A stretch of 64,000 nt of DNA, taken from Cyanophora paradoxa (lineage: Eukaryota; Glaucocystophyceae; Cyanophorales; Cyanophoraceae). The DNA lies in the NCBI GenBank assembly GCA_004431415.1, contig QPMI01000523.1, positions 1 through 64,000 on the forward strand. The letters are read 5' to 3'. The position numbers and the translations under genes were made by a program. Below are positions 1 to 10,411 of this stretch, piece by piece (position 1 is the stretch's first letter; the number at the start of each line of letters is the position of its first letter). Below the pieces are notes generated by a model. The model saw only the letters and a list, made by a program, of their open reading frames with translations. It was not told where the DNA came from and made no database searches.

Positions 1-2376
1 TCCCCCCCCCTTCCCCCCGCATCCTCAGACGTGGTCGATCGGCCCTCTGATGTGACGCGGGGGCCGTGCAGGGCTCTTCCTGTCGCGGAGCCTGGCGGGG
101 CTGCTCGGGGGCGACCTGAGTGTGGAGAGCGAGGGGCCGGGCCGCGGCGCCACCTTCACCCTCCGCCTCTGCCTCCCCGAGGCCCGCCCCCCGCCCTTTC
201 GAACTCGACTAGAAACTTAATTTCGATTCTGAAGCCTTCTGCATCTACGTTAGAGGCTGACATCGGGGGCAGGTGAAGGGCGGGGAGGGCGGGGGCGGGC
301 TGCCCCGGCAGGGCCCCGACCCGCTCCTGGCGGGGCGGCGCTGCGTGGTCGCCGTGCAGTCCGCCACCCGCCGCCGCTGGATCGCCGACCAGGTCCCGTC
401 GTCTCCTATCCTTGCTCCTGCATCTCGTTGCTGTCTAATTGCAAGCGACGGGCAGCTGGGGGCGTGGGGGGCGCGGGTGGAGAGCGCCCCGACGAGCGAG
501 GCGGAGGCGGCGGCGGCGCTCGAGGCCGCCCAGGCGGCCACCCCCGAGGGCCAGCCCCTCTCTCCATCCCGCGTAAACAGATTGAGATGGATTCTAATCA
601 CAGGATTCGACTTCGCCTGCAGGCGAGCCGGTGCTGGTCGTCGCCGACCTCTGCGGCCGGCCCCCCGCCGCCCCGCCCCGCCTCCGGTCCGCCCCGCCCC
701 GCACCGCCCCGCCCTCTCGTTTCCCTCGCTTCGTGCTCTCCTTCTTCGAATTCGTCTCACATCCCCTTCAGGTGGATCGCGCTGCGGGCGCCCTTCTGCG
801 CGCTGGAGTCGGCGCTGGGGGCGCGCGGGGCGGCGGGGCCCGTCCCGTGCTGGCGCCGCGCCAGCTCGCCCCCGGCCGCCCAGACCGAAGTCGACCTCGC
901 CGGGCGGGCGCCGGCCCCGCCCCGCGCGGCGCCGGCCCCGGAGGAGAAGGAGGAGGGAGCTCGAGGCCCCGCGCCCTGCACCCTCGTCCTCCAGAAGCCC
1001 GTCAAGCAGCAGTCCCGTGCGCGAATCCGATGGGACCTCTCAGCCGCGTCAGCAAGCGCCTGACAAGGGCGCGCAGTGCACCGGGCGGCGGTGGCCCTCC
1101 TGGCCCCCGCGGGGGCCGCCCCCGCACCCGCCGCGGCGCCCCCGAAGGACCGGCCCCTCGGTGGGCCGCACCCCGGCCCGCTTGCTCTTCGAATTCCGCG
1201 AGGTGACAGGGGCGCAGGGCGGCACGTGGGCGCGGAGCACCCGCTCCGCATCCTCCTCGCCGGTTCCTCCCCGCGCCCCTCCATCCCCCCCGCCGCCGCC
1301 CCCTCCACGCCGCCTCGCCCCGCCCCGCCTCGGCGCGCAGAGGACCAGCCGGTGAACCAGCGCATCGTCCTCCTCATGCTCAAGAAGCTGTGCGCGCAAG
1401 AGGCGGCCCCCGCACGCCCCGGGCCCAATTCCGCTGAGACGCCGGCGCTTGCGCTGCAGGGGGTACGACGGTGTGGACGCGGTGGCGAACGGCGTGGAGG
1501 CTCTCCGCGCGGTCGAGGCCAAGGCCCGCCCCGCCCCGCCCCGCCCCGCCCCGCCCCGAGCTCGAGCCCGCCCGCGCTTGCTCGATCGCGAGGCCTAATT
1601 GTAAGCTTCCGAGCTGACCGCGGGCCCCTCGCCCCCGCAGGAGTACGACTGCATCCTCATGGTGCCCCCCCGTCCTTCTCTCTAGATCTAGATCTATATA
1701 TATTTAGCTAGAGCTCTCGCGAGAGAGCCCGCCGGGTCGGCGTCCCTCCGAATCTAGAGCTCCTAGGCCTGCGAGAAGAGTCCGGCGTCTCTTCGATGAC
1801 ATCTATTTCGGGGGTTAACGTTCTCGCCAGGACTGGATGATGCCGGAGCTCGACGGCCTCTCCGCCGCCCGCCGCATCGTCCAGGCGCGCGCCCGCAGCC
1901 GCGGCTCCCCTCTAGATCTTTCGAAACGCCGCCCAGCAGCGCCAGCTCCTTACCGGCTTCGAATTCGGGCAGGAGCGGCCGGCGGGGCGGCGGCCGGCGA
2001 TCCTGATGCTGACGGCGAACGCGGGGCGACCCGACCGCGACCTCTGCCTCTCCGCCGGCGTCGACGGGTCCGGGGATCCGCCCGCGGCCGCCCGCCCCCA
2101 AATTAAAACTCCCCAGCCCCACCTACTCTGGCACATAGAACTCGCCCAAGAACGTTAACGCGCAACGCGCCTCTTGCCCCCCCCCCCCCCCCCCCCGCCG
2201 CCGCCCCCCCCGCGCCCCTCCCCCCCTCCCGCCCTGAAGCCTCGAGCTCGCGGGCGGGCAGGTACCTGACGAAGCCGGTGAAGCTGGAGGAGCTCGCCGC
2301 CGCCCTCGCCGACCTCCGCCCCGCCCGCCCCGGCCCCGCCCCTCCACCTTCCCGTCCCCGCGATCCCGAGGCCTAG
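1..2376 (+). CDS. Hybrid sensor histidine kinase, 3' part (partial)
   Basis: This is the C-terminal part of a membrane or cytosolic two-component hybrid kinase; the 5' end lies outside the window. The exon at about 70-190 encodes the end of the HATPase domain ([19 protein letters not shown], then [10 protein letters not shown], the G2-box region). Exons at about 300-400, 450-560, 620-700 and 770-1020 look like a first receiver, starting [15 protein letters not shown] and ending [12 protein letters not shown] second receiver starts at about 1337 ([17 protein letters not shown]). It continues as [31 protein letters not shown] and [11 protein letters not shown], and ends at the stop near 2376 with [12 protein letters not shown]. 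The second receiver keeps the acidic pocket, the phospho-acceptor Asp and the Lys; the first lacks the Asp pair. Introns are short, and some are AT-rich or poly-C (about 2179-2235). Exon ends are by eye. Ligand and pathway are unknown. Confidence 0.8.
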
Positions 2377-3885
2377 GCGGAGGGCGCGGGGCAAGCTTAA
2401 GCGGGCCTCCCGCGCGCCCCCCGCATCGGCCCCCGCGCTCCCTCGCCCGAGCCGAGCCCCGCCCGCCCGCCCATGGCGACTGCCGAGCCGCGCGGCCGCC
2501 CGCCCACTCCCAGAGAGGCCATGGCCAGCAGCGCTAGCCGCTGAGCCCTCCGGTCCCGGTACCGGTTCCGATTCGAATTCACCCATGGCCAACATCAATG
2601 AAACGAACTTCAATTTTGTGTTTCTGTAATCTCTCTAGCTCTGTAATTTCCGAATGAGGATTGTGCTGACGCAGTGCTGAATTTGTGCATGCTTGGAGAA
2701 TTGTTCGAATTCGAGGGCAAAGTGTAAAAGCGGGCGCTGATCATGAATATCGATATCCCTGGACACAATGAACATATTCGAATTCTGCGATACTGAATTC
2801 GAATTCAGTTCTACTTTTTCTGAGACCGCTGTGCACGTGGGGCGAGCCCCCCGGAGGTAGTAATACTAGTGTACGTTTTAATATTCAAAGACTGACCGGG
2901 CGCTGAATAGCGCGGTCCAGTCACTGATCATGAGTCATTTCGCGATCGATATATACTAGTATATCGACTTGCCAAATTAAAGTTGTTCCGGCGCCGACTC
3001 GGCGAGCCGGGGCCGCGCGCCGCGCGCGGGCCGCGGGCGCCCCTCCGCGGGCCGGCGCGACCCGCGCGGGGCCGGCGCCGCGAGCCGGCGCGGGGCCGTG
3101 ATGGGACTCGGCCCAGTCACACTGATCATCATGGCATGAGAGGGGGCCGGCACTCCGCGGCCGGGAGTCTAGTCGGCGCCGACTCGCGATCGCCGAGTCG
3201 GCGAGTCGGCGGCGGGACCCGGGACTCCCTGACTCCCAAGAGTCTGGAGACTCTGGACCGGCGGGTCTCAAGAGTCCGGGAGTCGCCGACTCACCAAGTC
3301 GGCGAGTCGGCCGGCGGGCCGGGCCGCCGCGCCACGCGCCGCAGTGACGCGCGGCCCGCGGGGCTGACCGGGCTGACCCGCCCGGCCGCCGGGGAGTCAA
3401 ACTTCAAGGCTTGAGCCCGACTCCCGATCGCGAGTCCCGAGTCCCGATCGATATCCGATGATCGCGCGCGCGAGTCCCGATCGCGACTCGGCGACTCGAC
3501 TCCCGAGTCCCGACTCCGGATCCCGACTCGAGTCCCGAGTCCCGACCGTCGGACTCCTCGGACTCCCCGGAGTCCCGGTCCCGATCGAGATCTACCGCCG
3601 GGCCGGTAGATCGCGATCGGCCGCATCATCGGCGGCGTTGCGTCATATTGTGACGGTGCGTCACGGCGTCACCACGTCATGGCGGTTGGCTACCGATCCA
3701 CGCGTACGGTCACTACGGTGATGTTTGTGATCGGAAAGATTCGAGTTTGGAACTTGATCATGATCGGAAGGATCGCGTGAATGGCGAACGTGATCCGATG
3801 ATCATCGCGATCGTGCAGAATCCTCAGGAACATTACGATAGCATGCAAAAAGATACGCGAACTCGGAAGATCCGATCCAATCAAT
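2377..3885. other. Intergenic DNA, palindrome-rich
   Basis: I see no gene here. The first part (about 2560-2830) is rich in six-base palindromes such as GAATTC, TTCGAA and ATCGAT. It is followed by a GC-rich segment and a dense GAGTC/GACTC cluster. ORFs across the GC-rich segment have the composition of random GC-rich sequence. Confidence 0.5.
3168..3570. repeat. GAGTC/GACTC-rich cluster
   Basis: The pentamer GAGTC or its complement GACTC recurs every few bases, for example GACTCCCGAGTCCCGACTC and CGACTCGGCGAGTCGGC. Spacing is irregular, so it is not a simple tandem array. Neighbouring units form many short inverted repeats. No function is known to me. Confidence 0.6.
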
Positions 3886-3947
3886 AGTATGGCTGCCACG
3901 GCAGCCTTGCTTACAGCAAGCTAAGCACAACATGTCTTGTCATGAAG
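3886..3947 (-). repeat. Split direct repeat B2 (element 3' end)
   Basis: This 62-bp copy matches 7705-7766. It contains a short hairpin, GGCTGCCACGGCAGCC, and marks the right end of the retrotransposon in its own reading direction. Confidence 0.85.
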
Positions 3948-4355
3948 TGAAGGTCTAGATTCGCGCTTGCCAAAGCCGCGAAGCTAAGATCATGACTCGC
4001 TCGCTCACAAGAAGGGCAAGCTGCAACTGCGCTCGAGGACATCAGCTAGCGCACGCTGCAGAGTGAGTCTTGCGGACGTAGAATGATTGAACATTAGTGA
4101 TCAATTGTTGATCAATTATTCATCAAAAGATATCAATGGTTGGCACTAACAATGGCTTAAAGATGACTGAAGGCATAGTAAACAATGGGCATTGCTAACA
4201 CACATTGAAAGCGGCTAAGCAAAGCCGCTCGAGCGGCTAGGGAACAAGCCGCTCAGCAAGTTACACAGCTTGCCCTCGCTTGTGAGCGAGGGAGACAAGC
4301 GCCGACAGCACAGCAAAGGCGCACAACTGCGAAGCAAGACTCTAAGACTAGACAA

Positions 4356-5356
4356 TCAACTACTGCGCCGAGTACGCGCGACTTGCTGCCGACATGACTG
4401 CAGCGAAGCTGACGGGCCAGCGTAACGAGCACCAGGCCTAGCCATGAGCGCAGCCAAGGGCGGGCGCTCAGCAGAATCGATATAGCGTCGGTAGACCGCT
4501 GACAACAAAGACCAGCGACCAACCGCTTGAACAAGCTCTTCAGGCACGCCCGCAGCAGCCAGAGCAGTAGCTCCACCGCGACGCAAGCCATGAGGTGTGA
4601 TACCAGTGGCGTCCAAGCCCGCCGCGTCAAATGCGAACCGGAGAACATAGGCCACGGTCTGAGCTGACAGAGAACGAGCTGCGTCCCGAAGCTGCCCAAA
4701 AAGAGGTGCGCCCGGATCCGCGAGCGCTAGAGTCCGCAAGTAGGTTCGAAACCAGAACACCGGACAGATGACCGACTCTGGGACGGCGCCCAAGACAACT
4801 TGCGCGCCTTGGCGACGACGATCGGTCTTGGAACCGGCAATGAAGAGCACGACGCGATCCGCGCGGATGGACACATCTTGCCGCCGGAGTGCCACGATTT
4901 CGCCACGCCGCAACAGGCCAAAGAAACCGGTAAGCAACATCACAAGGGCGCGAAGGAGCTTGTTTGAGGGGAACGAGCGTAGGTACGAGCAATCGCCTCC
5001 AGGTGGACGGACGTGACCAATGCAGATTGCTTTGCTGGTTTTCCACAAAGTCGGGCGATTCCTTGCAATGTTTGCAGCACAAGGGGGTGAGCAAATGCAG
5101 TAGTAGGCAACATCCTCTGCCTTGTCTGATGTAGCAGAGCAGAGTGACACTGGTCAATTGCTGAGAGACCGTACTCTTCATCAGCAAGAGCCACCAGCAG
5201 TGTTGCGACGCCAGAAGCTGTTGGTGGCCAGGCTGGAATGCAGTGAACCGCGCAATGGCCTTCATAGAGGACGACCCAGCGGGCGTAGAGGCTTTGGGTT
5301 CGCTCGCTCACAGAGTTTGTTCTGTAGAAAGTGACCCGGTTGAGCAGATCAGCCAT
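4356..5356 (-). CDS. Tyrosine recombinase of the retrotransposon (one apparent frameshift)
   Basis: This enzyme would integrate the circular cDNA of the element. The N-terminal part (5356 to about 4972) is a helical core-binding region. The catalytic part (about 4970-4356) shows LLRRGEIVALRRQDV with the first Arg, HGLRRGGATALAAAGV (the HxxR box), GRW, and YRRYI with the nucleophilic Tyr. The two parts lie in different frames. The break falls at the GGGG run 4968-4971, where one more G would join them. It is the last gene before B2, the usual place for YR in these elements. The family assignment is firm; whether the gene is truly broken is uncertain. Confidence 0.87.
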
Positions 5357-5512
5357 ACGAGCACCTGCATCACCAGAGTCAAGGGTATGTCAGACTACAT
5401 TTCTTCTTCTTCTTTTTAAAGCCCCCCACTCAAGCTTTCTATCCCTGTTGCTGGACAAAGTAAGCTGAGCAGAGATGAGCAGGAGTTGAATTCTGCAGCA
5501 AGAGCCTTCAAT

Positions 5513-7476
5513 CTACTCCCACGACACATAAAGAGCAACAAGAATCCAGGAAGGTAACTGTGCCGAGCGAGGCCCGCGATAGCACACGTCATATGCTGGG
5601 CCAAGCACCATTGCAGGTGCACGCAAGGCAAGCTGCAACTGTGGCCACCATGGAGCTGAGGGCCACTGAGGGACAATAAAAACTGCCGAGGCCCTACACT
5701 GGCGGACATGTGACACCAGGTGCAAGAGGACATTTGGGTCCGGAAAGACGTAATTACGAGCACCACGCCAGGTTGCTGTAAAGCAATCATATCCTTCAGC
5801 ATGTCGATCATTCAAATCAATGGAAAAGTATCGATTTAGGTGAGTGTTGGCTGATGAGGCCATACGATCAATATCAAAAGGTCCAAATGTCCGACTGACC
5901 ATGGCAAAATACCCAGGTTTCAAAGAGTAGTCGGCGGGGTAAAAGTAGCGACTCAAAGCATCGGACCACTCATTGTCAACACCAGGAATGTGTTCTGCTT
6001 CAATGCTGATGCAATTGAGCAGAGCAATATCCCAAATTGCTGCTGCAACTCGGCAAAGGTATTCATGTCTTCCGCCACCATTGTTGATGTAGGCCACAGT
6101 CACTGTGTTGTCCGAGCGAACTAAGATGTTCTGATTGCGCAATAAACCTTGATAGTGCTGCATAGCGCGAAGCACTGCCATTAACTCGCGCCACGACGAA
6201 ATTTGCTGAGCGTCTTCTTGGTTCCACAGGCACTGGAATGGGGCAGGCTCAAGCTCCCAAGCCACAGGTTGAGCATCACCAATTCGGGTAGTGATCCAGG
6301 CTCCTGCACCAACATGGCTTGCATCCGTAGTCAACACAAGGAGCCTTTCAGGCCGAATAGGGCAGCGGCCATTGTATCGGTGGATGTTGGCCAGCCACCA
6401 CTCAAGTTCCGACGAGTCTCATTGGTGAGCTCCACTGGATGATTCCAATGCCATTCTCTTGCCACGACATTGATGTATCGAAAGAGGGACCTGGTCTTGA
6501 TGCGAGCTGGAGCCAAGCCCCGTGCCATGGACACAAGGGTGCCGGCGACCTTGGCCATTTCACGTGCAGATGCTGATTTCTTTTTCTTCAGAAGCCCTTT
6601 GATCAAAGCAAGCAGACGACCAAGCTTGTCTTGGGGTACTTCAAACAACATGCGGGCGGAGTCCACTATGAAGCCCAAGAAAGCCACCGACTGTGCTGGG
6701 GTGAGCTCAGATTTGCTGTTGACCACAAGCTTGAGGGCAGCAAATGTTTTGAGGACGAAATCCCGCAATTCACAGGCCTTCTCGTAGGTTGGAGCAGCAA
6801 ACCACCAGTCGTCAACATAGTTCACCACGAAGATGCCAAAGCGGCGGAAGTAGTTGACCACTTGTCGCATGATCTTGACGAATGCAAACGGTGAGTGCTT
6901 GAGGCCGAAGGGCAAAACTGTGTACACATAGAATTTGCTGTCAAACTCAAAGCCCATGTTCCGCCAGTCTTGCGGTGAGACTGGCACGTGGTGGTATCCA
7001 GATTCAAGGTCAATAGTGAACATGTACCAGCCTTGGCGCAGCATGGCTGCAACATGCTCAAGAGTCTCATACTTGAAGGGGATGTCCGGAAGGCCTTTAT
7101 TGGTAGGCCGGCCATCCCAGATGAGCCGCAACTTGGATCCAGTCTTCTTGGGCACCACGGACAGTGAGCAGACGATGTTCACTTGAGCTTCTTCAACTTC
7201 TCTGATCGCTCCCGTGCGCAAAAGCTTCTGAATTTCGGTTCTCACAAAGTCCTGATGGTCCACAGCCGCAGACTTGTGGTTGGCCCGGCGCTCTGCTGGC
7301 AGCCGCCTCGCTCCTGACAAAGGGAAACCACGCAAGATCCAGTTGAGCACGACATCATTGGCTCCAATCGCTCTCCACTGTTGGACTGCAGCTTGAATGC
7401 AGGATGCAACAAAGCCTCCTGCAAAGTGAGGTGAGGCCTTGCATTGGCAGACATGCCCAATTATCGCGGTGCCCAT
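5513..7476 (-). CDS. Reverse transcriptase-RNase H polyprotein (one apparent frameshift)
   Basis: This would copy the element RNA into DNA. The reverse transcriptase (7476 to about 6403) shows KLRLIWDGRPTNKGL, FTIDLESGYHHVPV, LPFGLKHSPFAFVKIM and the catalytic YVDDWWF. The RNase H (about 6340-5850) shows LTTDASHVGAGAW, SWRELMAVLRAM, VRSDNTVTVAYINNGGG and HIPGVDNEWSDALSR, which carry the D, E, D, D active-site residues. The two domains are in different frames, joined near 6401-6403 where one base seems missing. The first ATG lies 68 bp after repeat A2, so A2 may supply the promoter or leader. The DIRS-type methyltransferase-like domain was not seen. The YR gene follows after a gap of about 156 bp. 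Confidence 0.87.
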
Positions 7477-7544
7477 CTAGCACTGCTACAGCTGATGGTC
7501 CATGCAGCCGCTGGCTTGAAGATGGTGACACGCGAACGGGAAGA

Positions 7545-7705
7545 AGCTTAGAGGCCTTGGCTGCGAAGCAAGACTGAGGCTTGTACCCCAGGGGCGCACT
7601 TATAACTTGTAAGTGCGCCCCTTGTACATATGTGCGTAAGCAAGGCTGCCTTTATTTGGCAGCCATACACTGCCCTATGCTACGCTGACGCTCACATAGG
7701 TTCGA
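7545..7705 (-). repeat. Split direct repeat A2 (internal)
   Basis: This 161-bp copy matches 9593-9753. It contains a strong inverted repeat (GGGGCGCACTTA ... TAAGTGCGCCCC), able to form a hairpin. It lies just upstream of the RT ORF and touches B1. Confidence 0.85.
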
Positions 7706-7766
7706 GTATGGCTGCCACGGCAGCCTTGCTTACAGCAAGCTAAGCACAACATGTCTTGTCATGAAG
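7706..7766 (-). repeat. Split direct repeat B1 (internal)
   Basis: This copy matches the 3' terminal repeat at 3886-3947 and abuts A2. The B1A2 junction resembles a recombined circle junction, the expected YR crossover site. Its exact edge with A2 is ambiguous by one or two bases. Confidence 0.83.
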
Positions 7767-8404
7767 AATATAAGAGTGAGCGTGTCAATGTGCTTGTTGG
7801 TTCAAGTCTTGAGCTCACATGCACACACAGTGCCACAATGCACCCACAGTGCCACAACACATTTGCACAGGCATGGACTTTCTGGATGAATGCGCCAACC
7901 TGCGATATCAGCGGGAACAGTTGGCATCATGGAATCTTCGTACCCTTGTGTACTCCTCACCTGCAAAATGCACTAGGTTAATTTCAGAGCGCCCAGTATG
8001 CGATAGCGACACACGGGAAGGCCGGAGGGGGCCAGGAGCTCGACAGCCAGCAGCACTCCTGACCTGTGCTGGAAACAGGTCAGTTGCCGGGAGTCAGCTG
8101 GGGCTCTGCCAGGTTGGAGTCATCCAGACGGCAATATATGCCACTAGCATTGAAAAGAAAAGTAGACTACAATCACAGTCACACTTCACAGTGTTAACAC
8201 ATGCAAATGCACACAGGACCAATGCATAAAGCCACAGCACGCCGGCGCCACCACGGCTGGTAATGACTATGCCGCACCCGGCCACAATGCCGCACCCGGC
8301 CACATGTACACCATCACATGAAATGGAAGCATAATACATGTATTGCATGTTTAGGGAAGCATACACGCACACTCTAGATCTTCTGAAGACTGCACTTGCA
8401 TATG
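7767..8404. other. Non-coding spacer between gag and B1
   Basis: No ORF here is convincing. It holds a short tandem repeat (ATGCCGCACCCGGCCACA, about two copies near 8272-8305). It is probably the gag 3' untranslated region. Confidence 0.45.
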
Positions 8405-9586
8405 CTAGCAATACTTATGCTTGCAAGAACACACCGAAACACTAGTATCTAGCGAAATGCGAAACGAAAACTGCGCGTCCACACAAGGGCGCGCACGTCT
8501 ACTTGGGGGGTCGCGCCAGCCGGGGCGCGGCTCGTTCGGGCAATCCTTCACGACATGCCCGGGCTTGTTGCAGCGGAAACACATCCCGCTGTTGCGCTGC
8601 GACGGCGGGCGATCGCGGCCCTGGTGCTGGGGCCGCGGGTTGGCGTGCTGCACATACGGGCGCCCGCCGGCGGCCTCCGGGCCAGCAATGTTGAGCGCGT
8701 GCGCCAGCGCCGCAGCCGTGCCCCGATACTCCTCTGGCACACCTGCCAGCCGCTCGGCAAGCTTGTCGCCGCCCTTGTCGCGAATGTCGATCCGCTTCCG
8801 GAGCTCGTCGAGGATTTTGAGGCTCTGCTTTACGTGATCGTAGCACGCAGTGCACGAAGAGCATCTCTTGAGCTGAAACTTAAGCTGCGATAGCTGCAGG
8901 GCAAGCTCACGAAGCCACGGGTTTTTGAGCTGCATAGCCTCATGGTTGTCTTTCTGCTGCTCGCCGAGCTGCTGCTGCTGCTGCTCTTGAAGCTTGATGA
9001 CCGCGCTATCTATCCCACGCTGAAGTAGCTCAGCCCACGCTGGCGGAAGCGCACCCGCTGCCGGTTTGGTCGACGTTGGGGCAGTCGAGTTGCCAGCGGG
9101 TACAGCATAAGGGCCTTGAAGGTGACGGGTGAAGCCGGTTGACGGGCCAGCCGCGCCCGGATCCACTTGCGCCAAGTTCGGAAAGTTGCGCGCAGCCACT
9201 TGCTCTTCCTCGTCGTAGGCGCCACCGAACTGCTCACGCTGTGCCAGTCTAACGGCAACGTCGTCCTCAGGTTCATCTTCTGGGTCGGACTGCTGCTGGT
9301 CCGGATCCGGCGACACGGCTTTCTCCTTGCCTTTGCGAGATCGCGTCGGCGGAGGTGCAGGCTGCTCCTCCTCCGCACTGTCGTTGGCCGGAGCTTGAAG
9401 ACGAGATGACGACCTCCGGGCCTGGGGCGCGGGGGTCGTCGCCGTCTTGGGTTTGGCCGACTTGCGCGCACCAGTGGCCGTTGACTTGCGTTTCTGCGCC
9501 GCCTCGGCACAGGCGACGAGCAGAATGATGGTCAAGACGACTACGAACAGAGGGGCCCACGATGGGCTCCTCCGCGAGCGAGCCAT
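8405..9586 (-). CDS. Gag-like protein with a CCHC zinc knuckle
   Basis: This is the presumed nucleocapsid/Gag protein of the retrotransposon, 393 residues. The C-terminal region has CFRCNKPGHVVKDC, a C-X2-C-X4-H-X4-C knuckle that binds nucleic acid. The middle is charged and proline/glutamine-rich, with a poly-Gln patch (EQQQQQLGEQQ). A Cys-containing segment (CSSCTACYDHVKQSL) follows. The N terminus is odd: PLFVVVLTIILLVACAEAA reads like a signal peptide or membrane anchor, unusual for Gag. The ATG lies only about 7 bp from the end of repeat A1, so A1 must hold the leader. Its identity rests on the knuckle and its position. Confidence 0.75.
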   Translation of the reverse strand: MARSRRSPSWAPLFVVVLTIILLVACAEAAQKRKSTATGARKSAKPKTATTPAPQARRSSSRLQAPANDSAEEEQPAPPPTRSRKGKEKAVSPDPDQQQSDPEDEPEDDVAVRLAQREQFGGAYDEEEQVAARNFPNLAQVDPGAAGPSTGFTRHLQGPYAVPAGNSTAPTSTKPAAGALPPAWAELLQRGIDSAVIKLQEQQQQQLGEQQKDNHEAMQLKNPWLRELALQLSQLKFQLKRCSSCTACYDHVKQSLKILDELRKRIDIRDKGGDKLAERLAGVPEEYRGTAAALAHALNIAGPEAAGGRPYVQHANPRPQHQGRDRPPSQRNSGMCFRCNKPGHVVKDCPNEPRPGWRDPPSRRARPCVDAQFSFRISLDTSVSVCSCKHKYC

Positions 9587-9592
9587 GACCTC

Positions 9593-9753
9593 AGCTTAGA
9601 GGCCTTGGCTGCGAAGCAAGACTGAGGCTTGTACCCCAGGGGCGCACTTATAACTTGTAAGTGCGCCCCTTGTACATATGTGCGTAAGCAAGGCTGCCTT
9701 TATTTGGCAGCCATACACTGCCCTATGCTACGCTGACGCTCACATAGGTTCGA
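9593..9753 (-). repeat. Split direct repeat A1 (element 5' end)
   Basis: This 161-bp copy looks identical to 7545-7705. It marks the 5' end of the retrotransposon on the minus strand and probably carries its promoter. Confidence 0.85.
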
Positions 9754-10411
9754 TTAAACTTGAAAGTTCAAACTTCACGTGAGTTAAAGTCTGCCCGCCG
9801 CGCCGGGCCGCCGGGGCCGTCCTGCCAGGCTGATTGGTGCACGTGTCAATTTGGTGATGAAAGTCTGCCCGGCCTGCAGGCTGCAGCCGCTGAGCTGCAG
9901 CTGACTCAACGGACTCCAGGACACGATCGGCTGCAGTGATTTGCGCACTGTTGCGCAGCTGCCCAGAGCTCGCCAGCCTGGCAGCTGCAGCCTGGCAGTG
10001 GCTCAGTGAGCTGCGCATGCACTGCGCGCGGCAGTACCGTAGTACTAGTACTAGCGCGGCAGGACTCGGGAGTCGGGAGTACGCAGGCCCTAAGGCCGGC
10101 GCGGCGCGCCTTGCAATTGCCTAGAAGGAGACAGCCTGGCAGCGACCATACAGTCTACAGACTACAGCCACCCTGAGCCACGGTCTACAGAAATCGATCA
10201 CAAACCTGTGGCCGCACATGCGAACTTGGAACGGCTAGCTGCAGCTTTACTAGTACTAGTACTGCGGCAGACCTGCGCTCCTGCAGCACGTGCATGCGCA
10301 TGCCACAGTGACTATAGCAGCATGCAACGGCCATGGCCAGCAAGTGTTGTGCAGATCATGATCAAACGCGAGCGCACTGCGTATACGTATACGCAAACGT
10401 GTGCTGTGATC
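9754..10411. other. Intergenic DNA before the Ig-like gene
   Basis: It is rich in CTGCAG/CAGCTG palindromes and ACTAGTACTAGTAC repeats (near 10043 and 10247). It presumably includes the promoter of the gene at 10412. No coding signal was recognised. Confidence 0.4.

Larger units (their letters stand above)
3886..9753 (-). mobile_element. Tyrosine-recombinase retrotransposon with split direct repeats (PAT/Kangaroo/Ngaro-like)
   Basis: The element reads on the minus strand in the order A1 (9753-9593), gag (9586-8405), B1 (7766-7706), A2 (7705-7545), RT-RNase H (7476-5513), YR (5356-4356), B2 (3947-3886). The A copies (161 bp) and the B copies (about 62 bp) look identical by eye. B1 and A2 are abutted, as expected for the joined ends of a circular intermediate. 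A tyrosine recombinase in place of a DDE integrase, together with split direct repeats, is the hallmark of the non-DIRS1 branch of YR retrotransposons. There is no obvious target duplication, as expected for YR integration. RT-RNase H and YR each carry one apparent frameshift. The element lies between the histidine kinase and the Ig-like gene. Confidence 0.88.

Noticed and set aside
273-1355. Continuous 360-residue plus-strand ORF
   Set aside because: It reads through introns. The receiver motifs are recovered only by switching frames at splice sites.
4356-9586. Retroviral-type (LTR) element
   Set aside because: There are no long terminal repeats in one orientation at both ends and no DDE integrase. 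A tyrosine recombinase and split repeats are present.
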